In this document: positions 18,097-26,234 of the stretch, in pieces
Layout: every line of letters begins with the position of its first letter
How positions within the stretch are numbered: position 1 is the first letter of the stretch
Translations under genes and position numbers: made by a program
NCBI RefSeq assembly: GCF_036607905.1
Contig: NZ_CP144555.1
Coordinates: 5,146,001-5,210,000 of the forward strand
Direction: 5' to 3'
Origin: Streptomyces sp. SCSIO 75703
GTDB taxonomy: Bacteria; Actinomycetota; Actinomycetes; Streptomycetales; Streptomycetaceae
DNA: 64,000 bases
Notes under the pieces: generated by a model
The model's database searches: none
Told to the model about the DNA's origin: nothing
What the model saw: only the letters and a program-made list of their open reading frames with translations

Positions 18097-19311
18097 GTGG
18101 ACCGCTGCATCGTCCTGGTGGACGCCGGGTATCTGCTGGGGGCCGCCGCCAGTCTCCTCGCCGGTGAGCCGTCGCGTTCCCGCATCACCGTCGACCACAC
18201 CGCCCTCGTCCAGGGACTGCGCGAGCGCGCCGAGTCGGACACCCGGCAGCCGCTGCTGCGCATCTACTGGTTCGACGGCGCCCCCGACCGCGTCCCGCAG
18301 CCCGAACACCGCCGGCTGCGCGTCATGCCCCGGGTCACCGTCCGGCTGGGCGCCCTCACCCGCAGTGACGGACGGTGGGCGCAGAAGGGCGTGGACGCCG
18401 CCATGCACGCCGAGCTGACCGAGCTGGCCCGCAACCGCGCCTGCTCCGACATCGTCCTGGTCACCGGCGACGGCGACCTGCTGCCGGGCATGATGGCCGC
18501 CAAAGAGCACGGCGTCGCCGTCCACCTGTGGGCCGTGCAGGCCGCCGACGGCGACTACAACCAGTCCGAGGACCTGGTCGCCGAGGCCGACGAACGCCGC
18601 GTCCTGGACCGGGCCTGGATCACCGGCGCCGTCCGCCCCAAGGAACTCGGCGGCGTCTGCGCCCCGCCCCCGGCGCCCCGCCCCGAGATCGCCGCGATCC
18701 TCTCCGCGCCGCTGCCCGAGTCCGCCCTCCCCGGCACCACCGAACGCCCCGCCGGGGAACGCCGCCACCCGGCCGCCCCCGCCGCCGCGCGCAATGGCAC
18801 CGAGGAGCGCGTACCGCCCGCCAAGGGCGTCCCCACCCCCAAGGACCTCGCCGCGCTGCGCGCCCCCGGCGGCCACCCCGCCCCGCACCCCCCGACCGCC
18901 ACCCTGCGCTGGTCCTCCGACAAGGGCTGGGTGGACCGGCCCGCGGCCGAGCCGCCCGAGGCGCTCTCCATGCCGACCCTCGCCCAGCTCACCACCGCCG
19001 AGCAGCGCTGGGCCGACCGCGAGGAGGACATCACCACCGTCGGCGGCGACCCCTACGAGGTCGGCCAGGTCTTCGCCCGCCGCTGGGTGGAACGCCTCGG
19101 CGACCAGAGTCACCTCCAGCGGCTCTCCGGCATGTACCCCCGCATCCCGCACCGCGTCGACGGGGAACTGCTGCGGTACGCGGCCCGCTTCGGCCTGCTC
19201 GCCCACAAGGACGACCAGATCGACGAGCACGACCGGTACGCCATCCGGGCCGGATTCTGGCGCGAGATCGACCAGCGCACGGCGACCGAACGCGCCCCCG
19301 CCGGCGAATGA
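18097..19311 (+). CDS. NYN-domain protein (PIN-like nuclease fold)
   Basis: This 404-residue protein begins MDRCIVLVDAGYLLG. The first 165 residues match the NYN/PIN-like fold, with acidic residues in LVDAGYLL, a middle region KGVDAAMHAEL and the hallmark IVLVTGDGDLLPGM. NYN proteins are predicted RNases that use these aspartates to bind Mg2+. A proline-rich linker (about 190-285) and a C-terminal helical domain follow. GTG 18097 was chosen because AGAGGG is 8 bases upstream; GTG 18088 is the alternative and adds three residues. The RNA target is unknown. Confidence 0.85.
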   Translation: MDRCIVLVDAGYLLGAAASLLAGEPSRSRITVDHTALVQGLRERAESDTRQPLLRIYWFDGAPDRVPQPEHRRLRVMPRVTVRLGALTRSDGRWAQKGVDAAMHAELTELARNRACSDIVLVTGDGDLLPGMMAAKEHGVAVHLWAVQAADGDYNQSEDLVAEADERRVLDRAWITGAVRPKELGGVCAPPPAPRPEIAAILSAPLPESALPGTTERPAGERRHPAAPAAARNGTEERVPPAKGVPTPKDLAALRAPGGHPAPHPPTATLRWSSDKGWVDRPAAEPPEALSMPTLAQLTTAEQRWADREEDITTVGGDPYEVGQVFARRWVERLGDQSHLQRLSGMYPRIPHRVDGELLRYAARFGLLAHKDDQIDEHDRYAIRAGFWREIDQRTATERAPAGE

Positions 19312-19386
19312 CCCCCGGGGACCCGCGACCCGTCCGGGCGGCCCCGAGGACGGGCCGGGGCGGCCGACCCCGTAGTCTCGTCCCTT

Positions 19387-20406
19387 GTGAGTACGCGCAT
19401 CCCCCAGGCACCCCGGTCCGGCGGCGCTGCCGTGTGCCGGGTGCGCGGACTGGCCAAGACCTATCCGGCGGTACGCGGCCGGCGCGGCGTCCCCGCCGCC
19501 CCCGAGGTCCGCGCCACCGACGACGTCTCCCTGGACATCCACCGCGGTGAGATCTTCGGACTGCTCGGGCCCAACGGCGCCGGCAAGTCCACCCTCGTCC
19601 GCCAGCTCACCGGACTGATGCGGCCCGACCGCGGCCGGGTGGGCATCCTCGGACACGACATCGTGCGCCACCCCGAGCGCGCCTCCCGCCTCCTCGCCTA
19701 CCTCGGCCAGGAGTCCACCGCCCTGGACGAGCTGACCGTCTCCCTCGCCGCCGAGACCACCGGACGGCTGCGCGGACTGGACGCCCGCGCCGCCCGCGCC
19801 GAGCGCGACGCCGTCCTCGACGAACTGGGCCTCGCCCCGCTCGCCGGCCGCCCGCTGAAGAAACTCTCCGGCGGACAGCGCCGGCTCGCCTGCTTCGCCG
19901 CCGCCCTGGTGGGCGAGCGGCCCCTCCTCGTCCTGGACGAACCCACCACCGGCATGGACCCCGTCGCCCGCCGCGCCGTCTGGTCCGCCGTCGACCGCCG
20001 CCGCGCCGAGCACGGCACCACCGTCCTGCTCGTCACCCACAACGTCATCGAGGCCGAGACCGTCCTCGACCGCGTCGCCGTCCTCGACCGGGGCCGCGTG
20101 ATCGCCTGCGACACGCCGTCCGGGCTCAAGGAGAAGGTCGCCGGCGAGGTCCGCGTCGACCTGGTGTGGCGCGAGAGCGCCCCCCTGCACGTCCCCGAGG
20201 TCGCCGCCCTGCGCGACCGGGCCGCCGCCTCGGGCCGCCGCTGGACGCTGCGGCTCGCCCCGGAGGAGGCCCGCGCGGTCGTCGCCACCGTCACCGGCGG
20301 GGCCGCCTTCGCCGCCCTGGACGACTTCACCCTCGCCACGCCCAGCCTGGAGGACGTCTACCTGGCGCTGGGCGGCGCCGCGCGCCAGGGGCTGGTGAAG
20401 GCGTGA
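19387..20406 (+). CDS. ABC transporter ATP-binding protein
   Basis: This 339-residue cytoplasmic ATPase has Walker A GPNGAGKST, the signature LSGGQ, Walker B LLVLDEPTTGMD and the H-loop in LLVTHN, all in the first 240 residues. The C-terminal 90 residues are the extra domain seen in CcmA/DrrA-like drug or Na+ exporters. It pairs with the permease that follows. GTG 19387 starts MSTRIPQAPR. The substrate cannot be deduced; the class exports lipids, drugs or peptides. Confidence 0.93.
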   Translation: MSTRIPQAPRSGGAAVCRVRGLAKTYPAVRGRRGVPAAPEVRATDDVSLDIHRGEIFGLLGPNGAGKSTLVRQLTGLMRPDRGRVGILGHDIVRHPERASRLLAYLGQESTALDELTVSLAAETTGRLRGLDARAARAERDAVLDELGLAPLAGRPLKKLSGGQRRLACFAAALVGERPLLVLDEPTTGMDPVARRAVWSAVDRRRAEHGTTVLLVTHNVIEAETVLDRVAVLDRGRVIACDTPSGLKEKVAGEVRVDLVWRESAPLHVPEVAALRDRAAASGRRWTLRLAPEEARAVVATVTGGAAFAALDDFTLATPSLEDVYLALGGAARQGLVKA

Positions 20407-20564
20407 ACACGGGAGCGGTGAGACCCCGGCCCGCCGCGTCCGTACCGGACGGGGGAAGCGCCCCCGCCCGGTGGGGGCCGGGGGAGAGCGGCCCGGCGGC
20501 GCCCGGCGCGGAGACCGGCTCGGCGACGACGGGTGAGACGACTGGTGAAGGGGAGCAGCGCGAC

Positions 20565-21389
20565 GTGAGTGTCGTACCCGCCGATGTCCTGCCGGGCGGA
20601 GCCCTGGCCGCCGACGAGCCGGGCGCCGACGACGCCGCCGAACTGGGCCCCCGCGCCCGGCTGTGGCCGTCCCTGGCCGCCGTCTACCGGGCGCAGCTCT
20701 CGCGCGCCCGGGTCGCCCGCATCCCGCTGCTCTTCGTGGCCACCTTCCAGTCCGTCGGCATCATGATCCTCATGCGCGGCGTGGTGGACGGCGGCGAGGA
20801 GGCACGGGCCGTGGTCGCCGGCTCCTCGGTGCTGGTCGTCGCCTTCGTCGCGCTCAACCTGCTCGCCCAGTACTTCGGCCAGCTCCGGGCCAGCGGCGGG
20901 CTCGACCACTACGCCACCCTGCCGGTGCCGCCGGCCGCCGTGGTGCTGGGCGCGGCGGGCGCGTACGCGTCCTTCACCGCGCCGGGGACCGTGGTGACCG
21001 CGGTCTTCGGCTGCCTCCTCTTCGGGCTGCCGCTGACCCACCTGTGGGTGCTGGCCGCCGTGATCCCGCTGGCGGGCGCCGCGCTCGCCGGTCTGGGCGC
21101 GGCCCTCGGCCTGCTGGCGCCGCGGCCGGAACTGGCCACCCTGCTGGGCCAGCTCGGCATGTCGGCGGCGCTGCTGCTGGGCGTGCTGCCGGCCGAGCGG
21201 ATGCCGGAGGCGGTCCGGTTCGCCCGCGACCTGCTGCCCTCCACCTACGGCGTGGAGGCGTTCGCGCGCACCTTCGCCGGGCGGCCCGACTGGGCGTACG
21301 TCCTCGGCGACCTCGCCGTGTGCGGGATGGTCGGCGTGCTCTCGCTGGCGGTCGCCACCTGGGCGTACCGCCGGGCGGCCGTCCGGTGA
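20565..21389 (+). CDS. ABC-2 type transporter permease
   Basis: This permease has six hydrophobic segments over about 230 residues, preceded by a cytoplasmic, acidic N-terminus. It is the membrane partner of the ATPase just upstream. I prefer GTG 20565 (274 residues; GGGGAG 9 bases upstream). An alternative GTG at 20403 overlaps the ATPase stop as GTGA and would add 54 residues of A/G/P/T-rich sequence; such overlaps are common in Streptomyces, so the longer form remains possible. The substrate is unknown. Confidence 0.85.
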   Translation: MSVVPADVLPGGALAADEPGADDAAELGPRARLWPSLAAVYRAQLSRARVARIPLLFVATFQSVGIMILMRGVVDGGEEARAVVAGSSVLVVAFVALNLLAQYFGQLRASGGLDHYATLPVPPAAVVLGAAGAYASFTAPGTVVTAVFGCLLFGLPLTHLWVLAAVIPLAGAALAGLGAALGLLAPRPELATLLGQLGMSAALLLGVLPAERMPEAVRFARDLLPSTYGVEAFARTFAGRPDWAYVLGDLAVCGMVGVLSLAVATWAYRRAAVR

Positions 21390-21423
21390 CGCGCGGCACC
21401 CGCGAGTTTGGCACCATGTCCGG

Positions 21424-22131
21424 GTGACCGCGCCTCTGACTCCGCCGCCGCAGCCTCCGAACGGACACCCGTCGTACCCGGACGGACCGGTGCCGCCGCC
21501 GGCCGGTGACCCCGCGCCCGGCACGGCCTACGACCCCGACGGCGAACAGGACGGCCCAGGGATGCTGACCGAAGTACGGCAGGCCGTGGTGGCCGGGGTG
21601 GCCGTGGTGCTCTCCGGCGCGCTGCTCGGCGTCCTGTGGTGGCGGCTGGCCCCGACCCTGCCGCTGGTCGGCGACGAGTCCGGCGGCAACTGGGTGGTCT
21701 ACGTCAAGGACTCCGAGGGCGAGCAGGCCATCGGCATCGACGCCACCTTCATCCTGCTCGCGCTCGCCTTCGGGGCCCTCTGCGGGGCCGTCGTCTTCCT
21801 GCTGCGCCGGCGCGGCGGGGTGCCGCTGGTGGTGTCGCTGGGCGTCGGCGGGCTGCTCGCCTCGCTGCTGGCCTGGCGGGTCGGGGTCTGGCTCGGGCCC
21901 ACCCAGGACCTGATCGCGCACGCCCGGCAGGCCGGCAAAGGAGTGACGTTCGCGGCGCCGCTCAAGCTGCGCGCGAAGGGCGCCCTGCTGGTCTGGCCGC
22001 TGGCCGCGCTCCTGGTCCACCTCGGGCTGACCGGTCTCTTCGGCCCCCGGGACCCCGAACCGTTCCCGCCCGGTCCGACCACCCTGGGCGAGGCCCCGGG
22101 GCAGGGCCCGTACGGCGGCCCGCCCGCGTAG
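21424..22131 (+). CDS. DUF2567 family membrane protein
   Basis: This 235-residue protein has a proline-rich cytoplasmic N-terminus (about 55 residues) and four membrane helices. Between helices 1 and 2 is an extracytoplasmic segment with GDESGGNWVVYVKDSEGEQ, and the segment KGVTFAAPLKLRAKGALL is characteristic. The family is actinobacterial and its function is not known. GTG 21424 lies 34 bp after the ABC permease and could be part of the same transcript. Confidence 0.82.
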   Translation: MTAPLTPPPQPPNGHPSYPDGPVPPPAGDPAPGTAYDPDGEQDGPGMLTEVRQAVVAGVAVVLSGALLGVLWWRLAPTLPLVGDESGGNWVVYVKDSEGEQAIGIDATFILLALAFGALCGAVVFLLRRRGGVPLVVSLGVGGLLASLLAWRVGVWLGPTQDLIAHARQAGKGVTFAAPLKLRAKGALLVWPLAALLVHLGLTGLFGPRDPEPFPPGPTTLGEAPGQGPYGGPPA

Positions 22132-22158
22132 GCCCCGCCCCGGCCACCGCCGCGCGGG

Positions 22159-22659
22159 TCACATCCGGCCGATCGGGGCGAGGACCGCGTCCGTCAGCCG
22201 GGCCAGATCGGCCGGGGACAGTTCGATCTCCAGGCCCCGGCGGCCCGCCGAGACGCGGATCGTCTCGTGCTCCGACGCCGAGGAGTCCAGTACCGTCGGC
22301 AGCCGCTTGCGCTGCCCGAGCGGCGAGATGCCGCCCCGCACGTACCCCGTGGCGCGCTCGGCCAGCGCCGGGTCGGCCATCGCCGCCCGCTTGCCGCCCA
22401 CCGCCGAGGCCAGCGCCTTCAGGTCGAGCCGGCCCGCCACCGGTACCACGGCGACCGTCAGCGCCCCGTCCACGTCGGCGATCAGCGTCTTGAAAACCTG
22501 TTCCGGCGGGACGCCCATCGCCTCGGCCGCCTCCTGCCCGAAGGACGGGTGGGCCGGGTCGTGGTCGTAGGAGTGCACGGTGCCGGGCACCCCGGCCGCC
22601 GTGAGCGCGACCGTCGCGGGCGTGCCGCCCTGCTGCCGCCTGTTCGCCTTCCTCGCCAT
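22159..22659 (-). CDS. ybaK: YbaK/EbsC-family Cys-tRNA(Pro) deacylase
   Basis: This 166-residue cytoplasmic protein has the YbaK fold, with DVDGALTVAVVPVAGRLDLKALA and GYVRGGISPLGQRKRLPTV. The conserved lysine in VFKTLI is present. The family clears cysteine mischarged onto tRNA-Pro, a proofreading step in trans. The ATG 22659 start begins MARKANRRQQGGTP. It converges on the DUF2567 gene and is just downstream of the LON-domain gene. Confidence 0.93.
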   Translation of the reverse strand: MARKANRRQQGGTPATVALTAAGVPGTVHSYDHDPAHPSFGQEAAEAMGVPPEQVFKTLIADVDGALTVAVVPVAGRLDLKALASAVGGKRAAMADPALAERATGYVRGGISPLGQRKRLPTVLDSSASEHETIRVSAGRRGLEIELSPADLARLTDAVLAPIGRM

Positions 22660-22714
22660 CCGGTGTGGCCCCCTTTGTGGTACTCGTCGCCGGACGCCCG
22701 TCGCCCGGGACGCC

Positions 22715-23452
22715 TCAGTTGTGGCTGGTCGGCCCGTGTGTCAGGTTCGCCGCGGGCAGCGACGGCAGATGGCGGATGATCGCCGTCTCGGACCGCAGCA
22801 GCCGCAGTTCGTCGCGGAGCCGGGACGCGGTGTCGGGCGCCTGGAGCAGCCGCTGCTTGGTCGGCGTGTCGAGCATCATCGCGGCGGCCACCAGGTACGA
22901 GACCACACCCGGGTCGTCCGGGAGGTCCCCGCTGGTGGCCAGGGTCCGCTCGCGCGCCCCCGCCAGCCGCCGCTGGTACTGCCGGAAGGAGCGCAGCACG
23001 CCCTCGGCGAGCGCCCCCGACTCGTCCCCGGGGTCCTCGGCCAGCGGTTCCAGGGCGGCGGTGAGGAAGTCGCCGGAGGCGTCCACGGAGGTCAGCCGCA
23101 CCCGGGTGGTCCCGGTCGCCAGCACCTCGAAGGTGCCGTCGGGCCGCTCGCGGACGGTCGCCGCGTCCGCCACGCAGCCGACCTTGTGGAAGGCGTCGGC
23201 GGGGTCGGCGCCGAAGCCGGCCGCCGGACCGCGCTCGGGCCGGGCCGTGGGATCGGGCATGCCGGGGGCGCTGGGGGCCACCTCGTGGCCGTCGCGGATC
23301 GCCACGACGGCGAACCGGCGCTCGTCCTCGGGCGCCTTCAGCAGCTCGCGCATCATGGCGCGATAGCGCTCCTCGAAGATGTTGAGCGGGAGCACCAGTC
23401 CCGGGAAGAGCACCGAGTTGAGGGGGAAGAGGGGGAGCCGGACGGTGGTCAC
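22715..23452 (-). CDS. LON substrate-binding (ATP-dependent protease N-terminal) domain protein
   Basis: This 245-residue protein begins MTTVRLPLFPLNSVLFPGLVL, the typical opening of the Lon N-terminal domain, followed by IFEERYRAM. It lacks the ATPase and protease parts of Lon, so it is a standalone LON/PUA-like domain protein that may recognise substrates or act as an adaptor. GTG 23452 is the natural start, though no strong ribosome-binding site precedes it, which suggests coupling to the short ORF that ends 11 bp upstream. Confidence 0.85.
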   Translation of the reverse strand: MTTVRLPLFPLNSVLFPGLVLPLNIFEERYRAMMRELLKAPEDERRFAVVAIRDGHEVAPSAPGMPDPTARPERGPAAGFGADPADAFHKVGCVADAATVRERPDGTFEVLATGTTRVRLTSVDASGDFLTAALEPLAEDPGDESGALAEGVLRSFRQYQRRLAGARERTLATSGDLPDDPGVVSYLVAAAMMLDTPTKQRLLQAPDTASRLRDELRLLRSETAIIRHLPSLPAANLTHGPTSHN

Positions 23453-23463
23453 GACGCAGAAGC

Positions 23464-23781
23464 CTAATGCTCGCCGGGGCCGCCGCGACCGCCGCGCCCC
23501 CCGCGGGGATGTCCGGAACCCGTCGTCACCCGCCCGCCGGGCGTCGTTCCCCGCGGGTTCGCCCGTGCCTGGGGAACCGGCCGAGGGGGTCGTCCGTCTC
23601 CCGGTCCCAGGGGAACGAGGTGGCGTACGGGCCGGTCGGCCGCCGGCCCGTGGGCGCCGCGCGCCGCGGCCACCGGGGCGGGGCCCGGCCGGTCGCCGGG
23701 GGCGTCGAGGAACACGTCGTCGGCACCGGCCGCGGGGGCCCGGCCCGTGGCCGGTCCGCGCCGGAGAAACGCACGCGACAC
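23464..23781 (-). CDS. Doubtful 105-residue ORF upstream of the LON gene
   Basis: The frame runs GTG 23781 to TAG 23466-23464 and ends 11 bp before the LON gene, with the same strand. The first half (MSRAFLRRGPATGRAP, then ADDVFLDAPGDRPG) has the expected GC-rich third positions, while the C-terminal half (about residue 50 on) loses this bias and is G/R/P-rich. A frameshift or no gene at all are both possible. The rest of the spacer 23,453-24,448 holds no other ORF I trust. Confidence 0.3.
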   Translation of the reverse strand: MSRAFLRRGPATGRAPAAGADDVFLDAPGDRPGPAPVAAARGAHGPAADRPVRHLVPLGPGDGRPPRPVPQARANPRGTTPGGRVTTGSGHPRGGRGGRGGPGEH

Positions 23782-24044
23782 GGCCGGTACGCCGGCCGGC
23801 CCCGCCGGAAGGTCGTGCCGGCCGCGGTCCCCTTACGGGGCCGTGCGGGTCCGGGCGGCGCGGGGCGCGGGGCGGGTCCGGGACGGCGCGCGGGGCGAGC
23901 CGGGCAGTCCGCTCCCCGGTCCGTCCCGGGGGCCTGGGGTCGCGAGCCCCGCGCCGGGCCCGTCGGCGCCTCCGGCCGGTGGCCGTCCCGCTGCCCCGCG
24001 CGGGCCGCGAAGGCCGGGCATGCCGCCGCACGGGTCGCACGGCC

Positions 24045-24395
24045 ACGCGACCCCACGGGCTGCGCGGGCCACGCGAGTGGCACGGGCCGCACGGGCCGCA
24101 CGAGCCACGTGGATCGCACGAGCCGCGTGGCCCCACGGGCTGCGCGGGTCGCATGGGCTGCACGGGCCATGCGGGTCGCATATGGGCCACGCGGGTGGCA
24201 TGGGCTGTACGGGCCGCGTGGGTCGCATGGGCCACGTGGGCCACGCGAGTGGCACGGGCCCCGCACGAGCCACATGACCCCACGGGCTGTGCGGGCCGCG
24301 TGGGCCGCACGGGCCACGGGCCACTGGCCCACCGGCCACGCTGGCCGCCACGGGGGCCACGGGGGCCACGGGGGCCACGGTCACACGGGCCAGGC
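24045..24395. repeat. 9-bp degenerate tandem array
   Basis: About 350 bp are built from a 9-base unit close to CACGGGCCG (variants CGCGGGCCA, CATGGGCTG, CGTGGGTCG), nearly 40 copies with few phase breaks. Three perfect CCACGGGGG copies sit at 24,348-24,374. Because the unit is three codons long, all frames stay open and read as G-P or A-R repeats; these are artefacts of the repeat. It lies between two minus-strand genes and its purpose is unknown. Confidence 0.85.
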
Positions 24396-24448
24396 GGGCG
24401 CCGTGCCGCCGCGCCGGTCGCGGCAGCCGCCCCGCACCGGCAGCGCGG

Positions 24449-26026
24449 TCAGTTGCGGCGCAGGAGGCGGGTGACGCCGGCGGTGACGGTGGTGGCGAGG
24501 ACCCAGCCGAGGAGGATCAGGACCGCCGCCAGCCACTGCCAGCCGCCGCGCAACTGCCAGAAGCCCACCTGGCCCAGGTCGATCACCGGCAGCAGGAGGT
24601 CCAGGGCGAACAGGGCCGGGTTCCAGTCCGGGTGCTCGTCGCTCTTGATCGGCGGATGCTCGGCGCGGGAGAAGGCGACCGTGCCCGCCGCCCACAGCAC
24701 CGCCATCCACACCGCCGCCCGGCCCGGCCGGTATCCGTAGGCGACCGTCCAGTCCTGGGCGTACCCCACCAGCTTGGCGGCGAGCGGCAGCGTCTCGCGG
24801 CGCCGGCGGTGCTTGGCGAGGAGCACCTCCCGGGCGTCCTCGTCCTCCCCGCCCGCCCGTAGCACGGCGGCCAGCCGCTCGTACGGCTCCGGGTGGTACT
24901 CGGCCGTCGCCGCCCCCACCCAGCGCAGCCGCTTCTCCAGCGGGAACGGGCCGCGCGGCACCAGCGTCTCGTAGGCGAAACCGCCCATGTGCAGCCGGCC
25001 GGGGCCGGGCCAGCTGTCGGCGCGGTCCATCAGGTTGACCACCCGCGCCCCCGACAGGACCACCCGCCCGCGCGCCGGACGCTCGCCCAGGAAGCGCAGC
25101 TCCGGCGTCTGCACCCGGCGCAGCGACAGCTCCTGGTCGTCGGCGAAGGAGAAACGTGCCTGCTCGAAGTCGACGGCGTCGCCGAACCGGCCGTCGTCCA
25201 GCCGCACCCCGCCCCGGCACTCGAACCGCTGCACCCGCGTCCCCTGCGGGGGCGTCGTGCCCCGCAGCATCGGCCCCTCGAGGCCCGCCGGGCTGAGGTA
25301 CAGCGTGCGCTCCACGGTCAGCCGGGGCGCGTTGAGCGCGTGCCGCGTGTACGGGTTCAGCAGGCGCGCGCCGCGCAGGCTCAGCGACACGCCGACCTGG
25401 GCGCTGCGCAGGCTCATCTCGCCGTGCGACTCCAGCAGCTCCGCCTGGAGGTCCTGCCCGACGGTCAGCCCGTCCGCGGCGATGGACCGGCCGCCGCGGT
25501 CCCGGTACACCACCGCCTGGCTGAGCAGCAGGTCGGTGCCTATCTGCGCGTCGGTCAGCCGGATGCCCCGCAGGAAGCGGCAGCGCGGCAGGTGCAGGTC
25601 GCCCTCGGTGTGCAGCCGGGCCGCCTCCAGCCGCGGCACCGCGCAGTCCACCATCCGCAGCGTCGTGAACCGGGTCTCCGGCAGCAGCACCTCCCGCTCG
25701 AAACGGCACCGGCGCAGTTCCACGTACGGCACCACCGTGCCGCCGGCCAGGTCGAAGGAGTCCTCGATGCGCACCCCCACCAGTTGCAGCGAGGAGACGC
25801 GGCCCGCGAGCGCCGGCGGACCGTCGAGCAGCAGCCGGCACACCACGCGGGCCCGCACCGTCCGCTCCGGCCCCCACGGGTGGCCCCCGTGCGGATCGTC
25901 GACGAGCGCGTCCCCGTGGCTGAGGTCGTACACGCTGCCGTTGCGGAACGCCTCCCACATGCCGGCCTCGGCGGCGGTCAGGTCGTCCGGCAGGTCCGCG
26001 GCGCGCAGGCCGGTCCCCTGGGTCAC
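24449..26026 (-). CDS. Probable right-handed beta-helix membrane protein
   Basis: This 525-residue protein has a central region (about 60-330) of short beta-strand repeats such as DSFDLAGG, LRRCRFEREV, VDCAVPRLEAARL and RLTDAQIGTDLLLSQ, which resembles pentapeptide-repeat or bactofilin-like beta-helices. It is followed by a basic helical segment and two to three membrane helices at the C-terminus (AAVWMAVLWAAGTVAF and later WLAAVLILLGWVLATTVTAG). Streptomyces annotation pipelines often call relatives membrane-associated oxidoreductases, but I see no nucleotide-binding motif. It is divergent from hisD. Confidence 0.8.
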   Translation of the reverse strand: MTQGTGLRAADLPDDLTAAEAGMWEAFRNGSVYDLSHGDALVDDPHGGHPWGPERTVRARVVCRLLLDGPPALAGRVSSLQLVGVRIEDSFDLAGGTVVPYVELRRCRFEREVLLPETRFTTLRMVDCAVPRLEAARLHTEGDLHLPRCRFLRGIRLTDAQIGTDLLLSQAVVYRDRGGRSIAADGLTVGQDLQAELLESHGEMSLRSAQVGVSLSLRGARLLNPYTRHALNAPRLTVERTLYLSPAGLEGPMLRGTTPPQGTRVQRFECRGGVRLDDGRFGDAVDFEQARFSFADDQELSLRRVQTPELRFLGERPARGRVVLSGARVVNLMDRADSWPGPGRLHMGGFAYETLVPRGPFPLEKRLRWVGAATAEYHPEPYERLAAVLRAGGEDEDAREVLLAKHRRRRETLPLAAKLVGYAQDWTVAYGYRPGRAAVWMAVLWAAGTVAFSRAEHPPIKSDEHPDWNPALFALDLLLPVIDLGQVGFWQLRGGWQWLAAVLILLGWVLATTVTAGVTRLLRRN

Positions 26027-26175
26027 GGCGTGTCACTCCCTCCCCGGCTACTGGCGAGTCGGTGCCCTCGTTCCCCGGTTCATGCCCGCTGCGTGACCGG
26101 TCGAACACTCAACGTGAGGGCGGACTTTCGTGACGCGCGCGCACGGGCGACGGAACGCGACCGGCGGTGGCGTTC

Positions 26176-26194
26176 CGTATCAGCCACTGATACG
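26176..26194. promoter_or_regulatory. Inverted repeat upstream of hisD
   Basis: CGTATCAG-CCA-CTGATACG is a perfect 8-bp inverted repeat centred about 50 bp before the hisD start, between hisD and the divergent membrane-protein gene. It has the size of a dimeric repressor operator. A second short hairpin, CCCGC-GAC-GCGGG, follows at about 26,205-26,217. No his leader peptide with a histidine run is visible. Confidence 0.45.
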
Positions 26195-26234
26195 CGGGAC
26201 CGGCCCGCGACGCGGGTCTGAGAGAATTGGTTCC

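Noticed and set aside
17896..20190. Minus-strand ORF of about 760 codons opposite the NYN and ABC genes
   Set aside because: It overlaps two genes with clear NYN and ABC ATPase motifs on the plus strand.
23467..24474. Plus-strand frames reading as collagen-like or (R/H)GP repeats
   Set aside because: All frames stay open through the 9-bp array, no start has a ribosome-binding site, and the 5' part lacks codon bias.
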